Program-made: the position numbers and the translations under genes
Part shown: positions 1-7,848 of the stretch, in pieces
Position numbering within the stretch: the first letter of the stretch is position 1
How the letters are laid out: each line of letters opens with the position of its first letter
Source: Mesorhizobium jarvisii
Lineage (GTDB): Bacteria; Pseudomonadota; Alphaproteobacteria; Rhizobiales; Rhizobiaceae
Assembly: GCF_003601985.1 (NCBI RefSeq)
Contig: NZ_QZXA01000008.1
Span: 1 to 64,000 of the forward strand
Reading direction: 5' to 3'
DNA: 64,000 bases
Notes under the pieces: generated by a model
What the model was told of the DNA's origin: nothing
Seen by the model: only the letters and a program-made list of their open reading frames with translations
The model's database searches: none

Positions 1-790
1 CGATGATGCGGTCACGATAGGCCTCGCCGTCTGAAGACAGCGGATCGCACTGCGCGGTGACCAGCACGGTCGGCGGCAGCTTGGCGAAGTCGGTGTCGGC
101 AAGCGGCGCCAGTGTGGCATCGCCGCTGCGATCCTGCCCGCCGGTGCGGATATGCTTGTAGAATTCGAGATCGCGCATGGTCAGCATCGGCGCTTCGGCA
201 TGTGTCACATACGAACCCTTCGAGCGGTCGCCGCCGAGGCCGGGATAGATCAGCACCTGGCCTGCCGGCCGTTTCGCATGGCCGCGCGTTGCGTGCGCAG
301 TGGCGGCGCAGAGATTGCCGCCGGCGCTGTCGCCGCAAAGCAGGATGGGTCGGTCGTGGGTGGAGGCAGCCCATGCGAAAGCGCTCATGGCGTCGTCAAA
401 GGCGGCCGGATGCAGATGCTCCGGCGCCAGCCGGTAATCGACGGAGACAATTTCGTAGCCAGTGCGGGCGCAGAGCTCGGCGCAGACGTCGTCATGGCTG
501 TCCAGCCCGCCAAGGATGAAGCCGCCGCCATGGATGTAGAGCACTGTCGCCGCCGGTCGCGGGGCGCTTCGGTAGGTGCGGATCGGGATATTGTGCGTTG
601 GTGTTGTAATGGCCGAGGTTTCGACCGTCACGCCCTGGGGATAGCCAGCAAAGAATTCCCGGCACATACGGTCATAGATCTCGCGCTGCTGCGCGATCGT
701 GTAGTCGATCGTATCGGGCGGATAGTAGGAATTGGTCCGCTCGATGAAGGCCCAGGTCTCTGCGTCGATGAGTTTTGTGTAATCGGTCAT
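1..790 (-). CDS. alpha/beta hydrolase, HSL-type esterase/lipase (3' end outside window)
   Basis: Translating the reverse strand from the ATG at 790 gives an open frame that leaves the window at base 1, so the C-terminus is missing. It carries the oxyanion-hole motif HGGGF (about residue 89), the nucleophile elbow GDSAGG, and a later DPLSSDG segment that fits the catalytic Asp; the catalytic His would lie beyond the edge. This is the hormone-sensitive-lipase branch of alpha/beta hydrolases, which cleave short acyl esters. It is transcribed in the same direction as the carnitine operon but is separated from it by a 157-bp palindromic repeat, so membership in that operon is doubtful. The substrate cannot be told. 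Confidence 0.85.
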   Translation of the reverse strand, partial: MTDYTKLIDAETWAFIERTNSYYPPDTIDYTIAQQREIYDRMCREFFAGYPQGVTVETSAITTPTHNIPIRTYRSAPRPAATVLYIHGGGFILGGLDSHDDVCAELCARTGYEIVSVDYRLAPEHLHPAAFDDAMSAFAWAASTHDRPILLCGDSAGGNLCAATAHATRGHAKRPAGQVLIYPGLGGDRSKGSYVTHAEAPMLTMRDLEFYKHIRTGGQDRSGDATLAPLADTDFAKLPPTVLVTAQCDPLSSDGEAYRDRII

Positions 791-825
791 GCTGGACACG
801 CCGACTGCAAAGGTCGAGCCCAGTC

Positions 826-982
826 ACCCCCCTCTGTCCTGCCGGACATCTCCCCCGCAAGGGGGGAGATTAGCAACTTTGATCGCGGCGCTTTTCTTGC
901 GGCGCTGGTCATTGGAGAAAGCAGAGATAACATCCGATCTCCCCCCTTGCGGGGGAGATGCCCGGCAGGGCAGAGGGGGGTG
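826..982. repeat. long palindromic intergenic repeat (rhizobial type)
   Basis: A left arm at 826-870 and a right arm at 937-982 are near-perfect reverse complements, and each arm contains its own small hairpin built on ATCTCCCC and GGGGAGAT. The roughly 66-bp centre is not obviously repeated. Such C/G-rich mosaic palindromes are abundant between genes in Mesorhizobium. Transcribed, it would form a very stable stem and may separate the esterase gene from the hydratase gene. Confidence 0.85.
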
Positions 983-1006
983 CTTCGCGCTGTCATCTCC
1001 GCGGAG

Positions 1007-1789
1007 TCACTTCCCCTTCCACACCGGATCGCGCTTTTCGGCGAAGGCGCGGAAACCTTCCATATTGTCTTCCGACCCATACAGCGCATCGACCGTCGCC
1101 AACTGGCGGCGCGTTACCTTGTTCATGGCGTCCTGGAAGGTCAGCGCTTCGGCCACGCGCGCGGTCTCCTTGATCGCGGCGAAGACCAGCGGCGGGCCGC
1201 TGGCGAGCAGGCGGGCGATCTCCCAGACGCGGTCCTCGAGCTTTTCCTTGGGCAGCACTTCGTTGACCAGGCCCCAGCGATGCGCCTCAGTGACATCCAT
1301 CCAGCGGCCGGTGAGCAGAAGGTCCATGGCGACATGATAGGGAATGCGCTTCGGCAGCTTGATTGTCGCCGCGTCGGCCAGCGTGCCGGCACGGATTTCG
1401 GGCAGCGCGAAAGAGGAGTGGTCAGAGGCGTAGATGAGGTCACAGGACAGCGCCAGTTCGAAGCCGCCACCCACCGCCATGCCGTTGACGCAAGCGATGA
1501 CCGGCTTGTTCAAGTCGCGCAATTCCTGCAGGCCGGCAAAGCCGCCGACGCCATAGTCGCCGTCGACCGCGTCGCCGCCGGCGGCGGCCTTCAGGTCCCA
1601 GCCGGCGCAGAAGAACTTGTCGCCGGCTGTCTTGACGATGGCGACGCGCAGTTCCGGATCGTCGCGGAACGCCTTGAAGGTTTGCCCCATCAGCCGCGAA
1701 GTCTTCAGGTCGATGGCGTTGGCCTTGGGCCGGTCGAGCGTGACCTCGAGGATAGAGCCTTCGCGGCGCGTCGAAATGACGTCAGACAT
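1007..1789 (-). CDS. enoyl-CoA hydratase/isomerase family protein, carnitinyl-CoA dehydratase-like
   Basis: 260 aa crotonase-fold protein. The N-terminal strand region, the oxyanion-hole segment around AGWDLKAAAGG and the active-site stretch VGGGFELALSCD followed by LPEIRAG match CaiD-like crotonases, which hydrate crotonobetainyl-CoA to L-carnitinyl-CoA. The ATG at 1789 overlaps the stop of the upstream CoA ligase by 8 nt, which indicates translational coupling and fixes the start. A longer frame reaches 1834 but lies inside the ligase. It is the last gene of the putative carnitine/butyrobetaine operon. The substrate is assigned from context; a general fatty-acid or aromatic enoyl-CoA hydratase is the alternative. 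Confidence 0.8.
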   Translation of the reverse strand: MSDVISTRREGSILEVTLDRPKANAIDLKTSRLMGQTFKAFRDDPELRVAIVKTAGDKFFCAGWDLKAAAGGDAVDGDYGVGGFAGLQELRDLNKPVIACVNGMAVGGGFELALSCDLIYASDHSSFALPEIRAGTLADAATIKLPKRIPYHVAMDLLLTGRWMDVTEAHRWGLVNEVLPKEKLEDRVWEIARLLASGPPLVFAAIKETARVAEALTFQDAMNKVTRRQLATVDALYGSEDNMEGFRAFAEKRDPVWKGK

Positions 1790-3866
1790 TCTTGTTCTCT
1801 CCCAGCACCAGCAGCGCGTCGGCGATCCAGGCACCCTTGCCCTCGACGCAGACGATCAGCGGGTTGATGTCGAGTTCCTCGATCTCGCCGGCATTCTTCT
1901 GCACGAAGCCGGCAATGCCCGCGATGGCGTCGATGGCGGCCGCGACATCGGCCTTCGGCCGGCCGCGATAGCCTTCGAGCAGCGGGAACAGCTTCAGGCC
2001 GCGCAAAGCCGCCTCGATGTCGTCGCGGGTCGCCGGCAGCATCAGCGTGACGCTGTCGCGCAGCAATTCGACCAGCACGCCGCCAGTGCCCAGTGTCATG
2101 ACAGCGCCGAACATCGGATCCCTGGTGAAGCCGACGATCAGTTCGGCGACGCCGTCGCGCACCATGCGCTCGACATAGAGGCCGGTGCCGAGCGGCAGCA
2201 GATCATGCGCCGCCGTGCTGACGGATTCGGCGTCCTTGAGATTGAGCCGGACGGCGCCGACCTCGGATTTATGGGTGACGCCCAGCGCCTTCAGCGCCAC
2301 GGGAAAGCCGAGCGCCATCGAGGAGATCACCGCCTCGACCGCATTGCCGGCGCGCTCGCCCTTGGGCACCGGAAGCCCGGCCTTGATCAGCCGCGCCTTG
2401 GCTTCGGCTTCGTCTGGCGTGACATGCTCACCGCCGGCAGCACCTGCAGCGGATGTGTCGACCGGCTGCGCCTGCGGTTCAGCCCATGCCCAGCCGATGA
2501 AGGCCGCTGCACCTGCGGCATCCATGGCCTCGGAAATGCCGAACAAGGGCACCATGCCGCGCGCCATCAGTTCGGCGGTGTATTCCTCGGGCAGGTTCTC
2601 CGGCAGCGAGGAGACGATCGCGCCATGCGCCCTGTTGGTCTTCAGCGCCGATTCGAAGGCGCGCAGCGTCGCCCACCAGTCGGTGACCGAACAGCGGTCG
2701 GGGCGCGGAAAGTCGAGCACCAGCATGTTGAGGTCGAAACCGCCCGACACCATGGCGGTGAAGGTGGCGGTCATCGCCGGCTCGTTGTTCCAGATGAAGG
2801 TGTGATAGTCCAACGGATTGGCGACCGCGACCAGCGGCCCGAGCGTCGACTTGACATGGGCGCGATGGCTCTCGGTCAGAACCGGGAAATTGACCCAGCG
2901 GCCTTCGGCGCTGTCGGCCATGACGGAGGCCTCGCCGCCCGAACAGCTCATCGACGACAGCCTGTAGCCGGGCAGCGGCCCGGTGATGTGCAGCAGCTTC
3001 AGCGCCTCGATGAAGGCGGGGATGGAATCGACGCGCGCAATGCCGAGCCGCCTCAGGAAGGCACCCGAGGCCGCGTCCGAGCCGGCCAGTGAGGCGGTGT
3101 GCGAAACGGTCGCCTGCCGCGCCTGTTCGGAGCGGCCGACCTTCATGGCGATGATAGGCTTTTTCAGTTCGCGTGCGCGCGCCGCCAGCCGCTCGAAGCC
3201 GGCTACCGAATCGAAGGCCTCGATGTGCAGGCCGAGCGATGTCACCCGCTCATCCTCGATCAGGCCGAGCGCCATTTCGGAGAGGCCGGTCTGCGCCTGG
3301 TTGCCGGCGGTCATCAGGAAGGCGATCGGCAGGCCGCGCTTCTGCATCGTCATGTTGATGGCGATGTTGGAGGACTGGGTGATGATGGCGACACCCTTGC
3401 CGCCCTCCTCCAGCCGGATGCCGCCATGCTGGTCAGGCCACAAAAGCGCGCCGTCGGCATAGTTGATCAGGCCGTAGCAATTCGGCCCGATGATCGGCAT
3501 CTCGCCAGCGGCCGAGACCAATTCGGCCTGCAGCCGCTCGCCGTCATCGTCATAGGCTTCGGTCTCGAGGAAGCCGGCGGCAAAGCAGACGGCGCCGCCG
3601 GCGCCGCGTTCGGCCAGCGCCTTGACGACCTCGATGGTCAGATGCCGGTTGACGCCGACAAAGGCGGCATCCGGCGCGCCGGGCAGATCGGCGACGGACC
3701 GGTAGGCCTTACGTCCGGCAACCTCGTCCTTGGTCGGGTGCACCGGCCAGATCTCGCCGGCAAAACCCATCTTGATCGATTGCGCGACGACGGCGGCGGC
3801 CTGCACGCCACCGAAGACGGCGATCGATTTCGGGCGCAGGAGACGTTCGAGTTTATGCATGGTCAT
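1782..3866 (-). CDS. ADP-forming acyl-CoA ligase (acetate-CoA ligase family)
   Basis: 694 aa. The N-terminal CoA-binding Rossmann domain starts at LLRPKSIAVFGG; it is followed by a succinyl-CoA-synthetase-like domain (GPNCYG, then MSCSGGEAS) and a C-terminal ATP-grasp domain (AKARLIKAGLPVPKGE onward). This single-chain alpha-beta fusion makes an acyl-CoA with release of ADP and phosphate. Next to an acyl-CoA dehydrogenase, a crotonase and carnitine dehydrogenase, the likely substrate is gamma-butyrobetaine, crotonobetaine or D-carnitine. That would make it a functional substitute for the AMP-forming CaiC or the transferase CaiB, which are absent from the window. Alternative starts are 3866 and 3860. 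It overlaps the downstream hydratase by 8 nt. Confidence 0.85.
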   Translation of the reverse strand: MTMHKLERLLRPKSIAVFGGVQAAAVVAQSIKMGFAGEIWPVHPTKDEVAGRKAYRSVADLPGAPDAAFVGVNRHLTIEVVKALAERGAGGAVCFAAGFLETEAYDDDGERLQAELVSAAGEMPIIGPNCYGLINYADGALLWPDQHGGIRLEEGGKGVAIITQSSNIAINMTMQKRGLPIAFLMTAGNQAQTGLSEMALGLIEDERVTSLGLHIEAFDSVAGFERLAARARELKKPIIAMKVGRSEQARQATVSHTASLAGSDAASGAFLRRLGIARVDSIPAFIEALKLLHITGPLPGYRLSSMSCSGGEASVMADSAEGRWVNFPVLTESHRAHVKSTLGPLVAVANPLDYHTFIWNNEPAMTATFTAMVSGGFDLNMLVLDFPRPDRCSVTDWWATLRAFESALKTNRAHGAIVSSLPENLPEEYTAELMARGMVPLFGISEAMDAAGAAAFIGWAWAEPQAQPVDTSAAGAAGGEHVTPDEAEAKARLIKAGLPVPKGERAGNAVEAVISSMALGFPVALKALGVTHKSEVGAVRLNLKDAESVSTAAHDLLPLGTGLYVERMVRDGVAELIVGFTRDPMFGAVMTLGTGGVLVELLRDSVTLMLPATRDDIEAALRGLKLFPLLEGYRGRPKADVAAAIDAIAGIAGFVQKNAGEIEELDINPLIVCVEGKGAWIADALLVLGENKNV

Positions 3867-3873
3867 CTTTTCG

Positions 3874-3946
3874 TTGGAGCATCTCAGGACAAACGATCTC
3901 GTTTGCCCGACAAAACCGAATCTCGGCTTTGGGGATCATGCTCTAA
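3874..3946. repeat. GAGCATGATCC-type palindromic repeat
   Basis: An imperfect palindrome beginning TTGGAGCAT and ending ATCATGCTCTAA sits between the CoA ligase and the acyl-CoA dehydrogenase genes. Its right end overlaps the stop codon of the dehydrogenase gene. The same core recurs at 19371-19419. It is a common dispersed intergenic element in Rhizobiales. Confidence 0.65.
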
Positions 3947-5106
3947 GCACCGAACGGACGCAGCAGCGCCCGCGAAATAATATGTCGCTGAATCTCCGAC
4001 GTGCCCTCCCAGATGCGTTCGACGCGAGCGTCGCGCCAGATGCGCTCCAGCGGCAGGTCGTCCATCAGCCCCATGCCGCCATGGATCTGGATCGCCTCGT
4101 CGGCAACGTATGCGAGCATTTCGGTGGCCTTCAGCTTGGCCATGGCCATGTCCTGGTCGGTGACGGTGCCTTGATCGTACTTCCAGCCGGCTTCGAAGAC
4201 CATGAGGTCGGCGGCCTTCAATTCGGTCGCCATGTCGGCGAGCTTGAACGACACGCCCTGGAACTTGCCGATCTGCTGGCCGAATTGCTGGCGCTGCGCG
4301 GCATACTCCACCGCATGGCCGAGCGCCCGCTCGGCGCGGCCGAGACAGGTGGCGCCAACCTGCAGGCGCGTGGCGCCCAGCCAGGAATTGGCAACATCGA
4401 AGCCCTTGTGCACTTCGCCGAGAACCTGGCTTGCCGGCAGCCGGCAATCGTCGAATTCGAGGATGGCGTTGGTGTAGCCGCGGTGGGAGACGTTGCGGTA
4501 GCCATCGCGCACCGTGAAACCCTTGGTGCCCTTGTCGACAAAGAAGGCGGTGATCTTCTTGCGCTTGCCACGCGGCGAATCCTCTTCGCCGGACGCCATG
4601 AAGACGATGGCGAAATCAGCGAGATCGGCGTGAGAGATAAAATGCTTGGTGCCGTTGAGCACCCAGTCATCGCCGTCCTGCACGGCTGACGCCTTCATGC
4701 CGCGCAAATCGGAGCCGGCGCCAGGCTCGGTCATCGCCAGGCAGTCCCATTTCTCGCCACGGATGCAAGGAAACAGATATTTTTCGCGCTGCTCGGGGGT
4801 GCCGGCCAGGAGGATGTTGGAAGGCCGCGCGACGCAGGTCCAGTGCAGCGCATAATTGGCGCGGCCGAGTTCCTTTTCGTAGAGCAGCCAGGTCACCGTA
4901 TCGAGACCCGCGCCGCCGACGTCCGCCGGCATGTTGGCGGCATAGAGCCCGGCCTCGATCGCCTTGGCCTTGATCTCCTCGATCAGCTCGCGGCGCAGCA
5001 CGCCGGTGCGCTCGACCTCGCGCTCATGCGGATAAAGCTCGTTCTCGACGAAGGCGCGCGTCGTCTCGACGATGAGTTTTTGTTCCTCCGAAAGACCGAA
5101 ATCCAT
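3943..5106 (-). CDS. acyl-CoA dehydrogenase, CaiA/butyrobetainyl-CoA dehydrogenase-like
   Basis: 387 aa, the normal length for the family. It shows the N-terminal helical domain (DFGLSEEQKLI), the middle beta-domain with MTEPGAGSD and the C-terminal FAD-binding signature RIWEGTSEIQRHII. The enzyme would desaturate an acyl-CoA with FAD and pass electrons to ETF. Context suggests gamma-butyrobetainyl-CoA to crotonobetainyl-CoA, the step before the CaiD-like hydratase. It lies 4 nt downstream of the carnitine dehydrogenase gene and is certainly cotranscribed with it. The family is secure; the substrate is inferred. Confidence 0.85.
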   Translation of the reverse strand: MDFGLSEEQKLIVETTRAFVENELYPHEREVERTGVLRRELIEEIKAKAIEAGLYAANMPADVGGAGLDTVTWLLYEKELGRANYALHWTCVARPSNILLAGTPEQREKYLFPCIRGEKWDCLAMTEPGAGSDLRGMKASAVQDGDDWVLNGTKHFISHADLADFAIVFMASGEEDSPRGKRKKITAFFVDKGTKGFTVRDGYRNVSHRGYTNAILEFDDCRLPASQVLGEVHKGFDVANSWLGATRLQVGATCLGRAERALGHAVEYAAQRQQFGQQIGKFQGVSFKLADMATELKAADLMVFEAGWKYDQGTVTDQDMAMAKLKATEMLAYVADEAIQIHGGMGLMDDLPLERIWRDARVERIWEGTSEIQRHIISRALLRPFGA

Positions 5107-5110
5107 GGCC

Positions 5111-6205
5111 TCAGCCCTTCTTCTTTTTCTTCGGCTTCTCCGCCTTCTTCACCGGCTTGGAGGCCTTGGCCTTCTCGGCGGCCGTGGAAGCCGTCGGCTT
5201 CTTCGCCGCCAGCTTGGCCAGCTGCTTCGTATAATCCTTATGCAGCGCGCCGGCGCCCCAGCCCTTGCCCTTGTTCTGCTTCGACAGCGCATCCATGATC
5301 GCGACAAGATTGTCGTCGCGGATCTTTTCCAGCTCGCGGATCGACAGGCCATGCGCCTGGTCGTCCGACTGGGTGGCGATCAGGTCGACCAGCTCGTCGT
5401 TGAATTCCGGCACGTCCATCAGCTTGGTCCACGGCCATTTCAGGCACGGCCCGAACTGCGCCATGAAGTGGCGCATGCCGGCCTCGCCGCCGGCGACGCG
5501 GTAGACCTGGAACATGCCCATCTGCGCCCAGCGCAGGCCGAAACCGTAGCGCATGATGTCGTCGAGTTCCTCGACCGTGCAGATGCCGTCCTTGATCAGC
5601 CACAGCGCCTCGCGCCAGGCTGCTTCCAGCAGGCGGTCGCCGACGAAGGCCTCGATCTCCTTGCGGATGACGACAGGCTTCATGCCGATCGAGGCATAGA
5701 TCTCCTTGGCGACCTCGATGGCCTCGGGAAAGGTCTGCTCGCCGCCGACGATTTCGACCAACGGCAGGAGATAGACCGGGTTGAACGGATGGCCGACGAC
5801 CAGCCGCTCCGGGTGCTTCTTCATCGCCACCTGCATGTCGGTCGGCTTGATGCCGGAGGTCGAGGAGCCGACAATCGCGTTGGCCGGCGCATGGGCGTCG
5901 ATCTCGGCCAGCACCTTGTGCTTGAGATCGAGACGCTCCGGCACGCTTTCCTGGATGAAATCGGCATCGGCGACCGCCTCGGCAATGGTCTTGGCGAAGG
6001 TGAGCTTGCCCTCTTTCGGCAAGCCGCCGGGCACCATCTGCTTGTAGGCGCGGCGCGCGCCCTTCATCACTTCCGAGACCTTGCGCGAGGCTTCGGGATC
6101 GGGATCGAAGATCGACACGTCGATACCGTTGAGCAGCAACCGCGCCACCCAGCCGGCGCCGATGACACCGCCGCCAATGGCGGCCGCCTTGTTGATGATG
6201 CTCAT
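5111..6205 (-). CDS. lcdH: L-carnitine 3-dehydrogenase
   Basis: 364 aa of the 3-hydroxyacyl-CoA dehydrogenase superfamily. The NAD-binding motif GGGVIGAG is at residues 11-18; GSSTSGIKPTDMQ and HPFNPVYLLPLVE are hallmarks of carnitine dehydrogenases (CdhA/LcdH), which oxidise L-carnitine to 3-dehydrocarnitine. Partner genes BKACE and the CdhR-like regulator strongly support this. The start overlaps the upstream HD gene by 4 nt (ATGA). Unlike some rhizobial carnitine dehydrogenases there is no fused thioesterase domain. Instead the protein ends in a lysine/alanine-rich, probably disordered tail (about residues 331-364) closing with five consecutive lysines and glycine. Confidence 0.9.
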   Translation of the reverse strand: MSIINKAAAIGGGVIGAGWVARLLLNGIDVSIFDPDPEASRKVSEVMKGARRAYKQMVPGGLPKEGKLTFAKTIAEAVADADFIQESVPERLDLKHKVLAEIDAHAPANAIVGSSTSGIKPTDMQVAMKKHPERLVVGHPFNPVYLLPLVEIVGGEQTFPEAIEVAKEIYASIGMKPVVIRKEIEAFVGDRLLEAAWREALWLIKDGICTVEELDDIMRYGFGLRWAQMGMFQVYRVAGGEAGMRHFMAQFGPCLKWPWTKLMDVPEFNDELVDLIATQSDDQAHGLSIRELEKIRDDNLVAIMDALSKQNKGKGWGAGALHKDYTKQLAKLAAKKPTASTAAEKAKASKPVKKAEKPKKKKKG

Positions 6206-6831
6206 GCGGAAGCTCCGGTTCTTGTCCTGGCTGTTTCGGGATCGACGAGAGGCACGCGCTCGCCGGCGCGGATCACGGCCGGGTCGTAAGCCTTGCGGGC
6301 AAAGACCTCGAGCACGAAGGGTCGGAAGAAGTCGATCGGCAGCGTCTCGTAATCGGGATCGAAGCTCGACTGGTCCCAGCGCTCGCAAAACTGGTCGCAA
6401 TCGTCGAAATAGGCGTGGCCGGCAAAGCGATCGCGCGCATGGCGGTTGCCGCCGAGATGATGGGCGTAGTAGAGCCGCTGGAAGTCACCGTGCTTTTCCA
6501 CCACCCAGGTGCATTGCTCGCGCACGAAGGGCTTCAGGATCGAAGCGGCGTATTCGTCGTGATTGTAGGGCGCGTAGATGTCGCCGATATCATGCAGCAG
6601 CGCGCAGGCGATCCAGTCGGTGTCGGCGCCGTCGCGCCAGGCGCGCGTCGCCGCCTGCAGCGAATGGCCGAGCCGGGTGATCTTGTAGCCGGACAGCCCC
6701 TCGTCGAGCTGGACCAGCGCGTCGAGCAGCCGCTCGCCGGTTTTGGCGGCATAGTCGATTTCATGGGCGGTCAGGAACTCGTAATCGTCCCTGTCGCCAT
6801 CCTTCATCGCGGTGAACTTGACGGTAGCCAT
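6202..6831 (-). CDS. HD-domain protein in carnitine operon, possible PhnZ/MIOX-like diiron oxygenase
   Basis: 209 aa. It has an HD-superfamily metal pattern: H56, H80-D81 (LLHDIGD), H91, H114 and D153 in a CERWDQ context. The 24-residue gap between the first His and the HD pair, and the late RWD motif, recall the HD-domain oxygenases (PhnZ, TmpB, myo-inositol oxygenase) more than phosphohydrolases. Its position between BKACE and carnitine dehydrogenase, with a 4-nt overlap to the latter, says it acts on carnitine or a related trimethylammonium compound. The reaction is unknown. A metal-dependent phosphohydrolase is the conservative alternative. Confidence 0.75.
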   Translation of the reverse strand: MATVKFTAMKDGDRDDYEFLTAHEIDYAAKTGERLLDALVQLDEGLSGYKITRLGHSLQAATRAWRDGADTDWIACALLHDIGDIYAPYNHDEYAASILKPFVREQCTWVVEKHGDFQRLYYAHHLGGNRHARDRFAGHAYFDDCDQFCERWDQSSFDPDYETLPIDFFRPFVLEVFARKAYDPAVIRAGERVPLVDPETARTRTGASA

Positions 6832-6845
6832 GATCAGACCCCGTT

Positions 6846-7769
6846 TTACGCCGCGGCTGCGATCGGCGCCCGCTTGGTCAGGTTGAGCTTCTTGCGCACT
6901 TCCTCCGGCCCCAAGATCCGGGCGCCGAGATTGGTGACGATGCTGGCGGCGCGCTCGACCAGCTGCGCGTTGGTGGCCAGCACGCCCTTGTCGAGCCAGA
7001 GATTGTCTTCCAGACCGACGCGGACGTTGCCGCCGGCGAGCACGGCCGCGGCGGCATAGGCCATCTGGTTACGGCCGATGGCGAAGGCCGACCAATTCCA
7101 GGTCGACGGCACATTGTTGACCATTGCCATGAAGGTGTTGAGATCGTCGGGCGCGCCCCACGGCACGCCCATGCAGAGCTGCACCAGCGCATCGGGGTTA
7201 AGCACCTTTTCCTCGACCAGTTGCTTGGCGAACCAGAGGTGGCCGGTGTCGAAAGCCTCGATCTCCGGCTTGACGCCGAGCGCCGTCATCATGCCGCCCA
7301 TGGCGCGCAGCATGCCGGGCGTATTGGTCATGACATAGTCGGCTTCGGCGAAGTTCATGGTACCGCAGTCGAGCGTGCAGATTTCCGGCAGGCACTGGCG
7401 CACATGTTCCATGCGGTTGGTGGCGCCGCCCATGTCGGTGCCCTTTTCGTTGAGCGGAAGCGGCGCTTCCGGCGAGCCGAACACCATGTCGCCGCCCATG
7501 CCGGCGGTGAGGTTGAGCACCACGTCGACATTCGCGTCGCGGATGCGCTCGGTCACTTCGCGGTAGAGATGCACATCGCGCCTGGGTTTGCCGGTCTCAG
7601 GGTCGCGGACATGGCAGTGGACGATTGCCGCACCGGCCTTGGCCGCGTCGATGGCCGAATCGGCGATCTGCTTGGGCGAACGCGGCACATGCGGAGAGCG
7701 ATCCTGCGAACCGCCGGATCCGGTCACGGCACAGGTAATGAAGACCTCACGGTTCATCGCAAGCGGCAT
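6846..7769 (-). CDS. BKACE (DUF849) beta-keto acid cleavage enzyme, 3-dehydrocarnitine type
   Basis: 307 aa TIM-barrel protein of the DUF849/BKACE family, which condenses a beta-keto acid with acetyl-CoA to give acetoacetate and a new acyl-CoA. The zinc-binding HCH pair is at residues 51-53 in VHCHVRDP, and EDNLWLDKG is the conserved C-terminal strand. With LcdH next door the substrate is probably 3-dehydrocarnitine, giving betainyl-CoA and acetoacetate (as for CdhC). The start at 7769 is chosen because GGGAGGAG precedes it at good spacing; an upstream in-frame start at 7805 lacks this. First gene of the operon, divergent from the regulator. Confidence 0.88.
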   Translation of the reverse strand: MPLAMNREVFITCAVTGSGGSQDRSPHVPRSPKQIADSAIDAAKAGAAIVHCHVRDPETGKPRRDVHLYREVTERIRDANVDVVLNLTAGMGGDMVFGSPEAPLPLNEKGTDMGGATNRMEHVRQCLPEICTLDCGTMNFAEADYVMTNTPGMLRAMGGMMTALGVKPEIEAFDTGHLWFAKQLVEEKVLNPDALVQLCMGVPWGAPDDLNTFMAMVNNVPSTWNWSAFAIGRNQMAYAAAAVLAGGNVRVGLEDNLWLDKGVLATNAQLVERAASIVTNLGARILGPEEVRKKLNLTKRAPIAAAA

Positions 7770-7848
7770 GGAATTCTCCTCCCAATCGAAACAGAAGCAC
7801 AGCATTGCGCGACTTGCACGCGACTGTTTTGCGCTTTACGAAGGCTGC
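7770..7848. promoter_or_regulatory. divergent promoter of carnitine operon and its regulator
   Basis: A 79-bp gap separates the BKACE gene and the regulator gene. It contains two direct copies of CGCGACT, at 7808-7814 and 7819-7825, repeated with an 11-bp period (one helical turn), the arrangement expected for an AraC-type dimer contacting one face of DNA. Ribosome sites lie at both ends (GGGAGGAG leftward, AAGG rightward). Operator function is inferred. Confidence 0.45.

Noticed and set aside
152..1867. 571-codon rightward open frame covering the esterase and hydratase region
   Set aside because: It is antisense to genes with clear catalytic motifs, crosses the palindromic repeat and shows no domain; long antisense frames are expected at this GC content.
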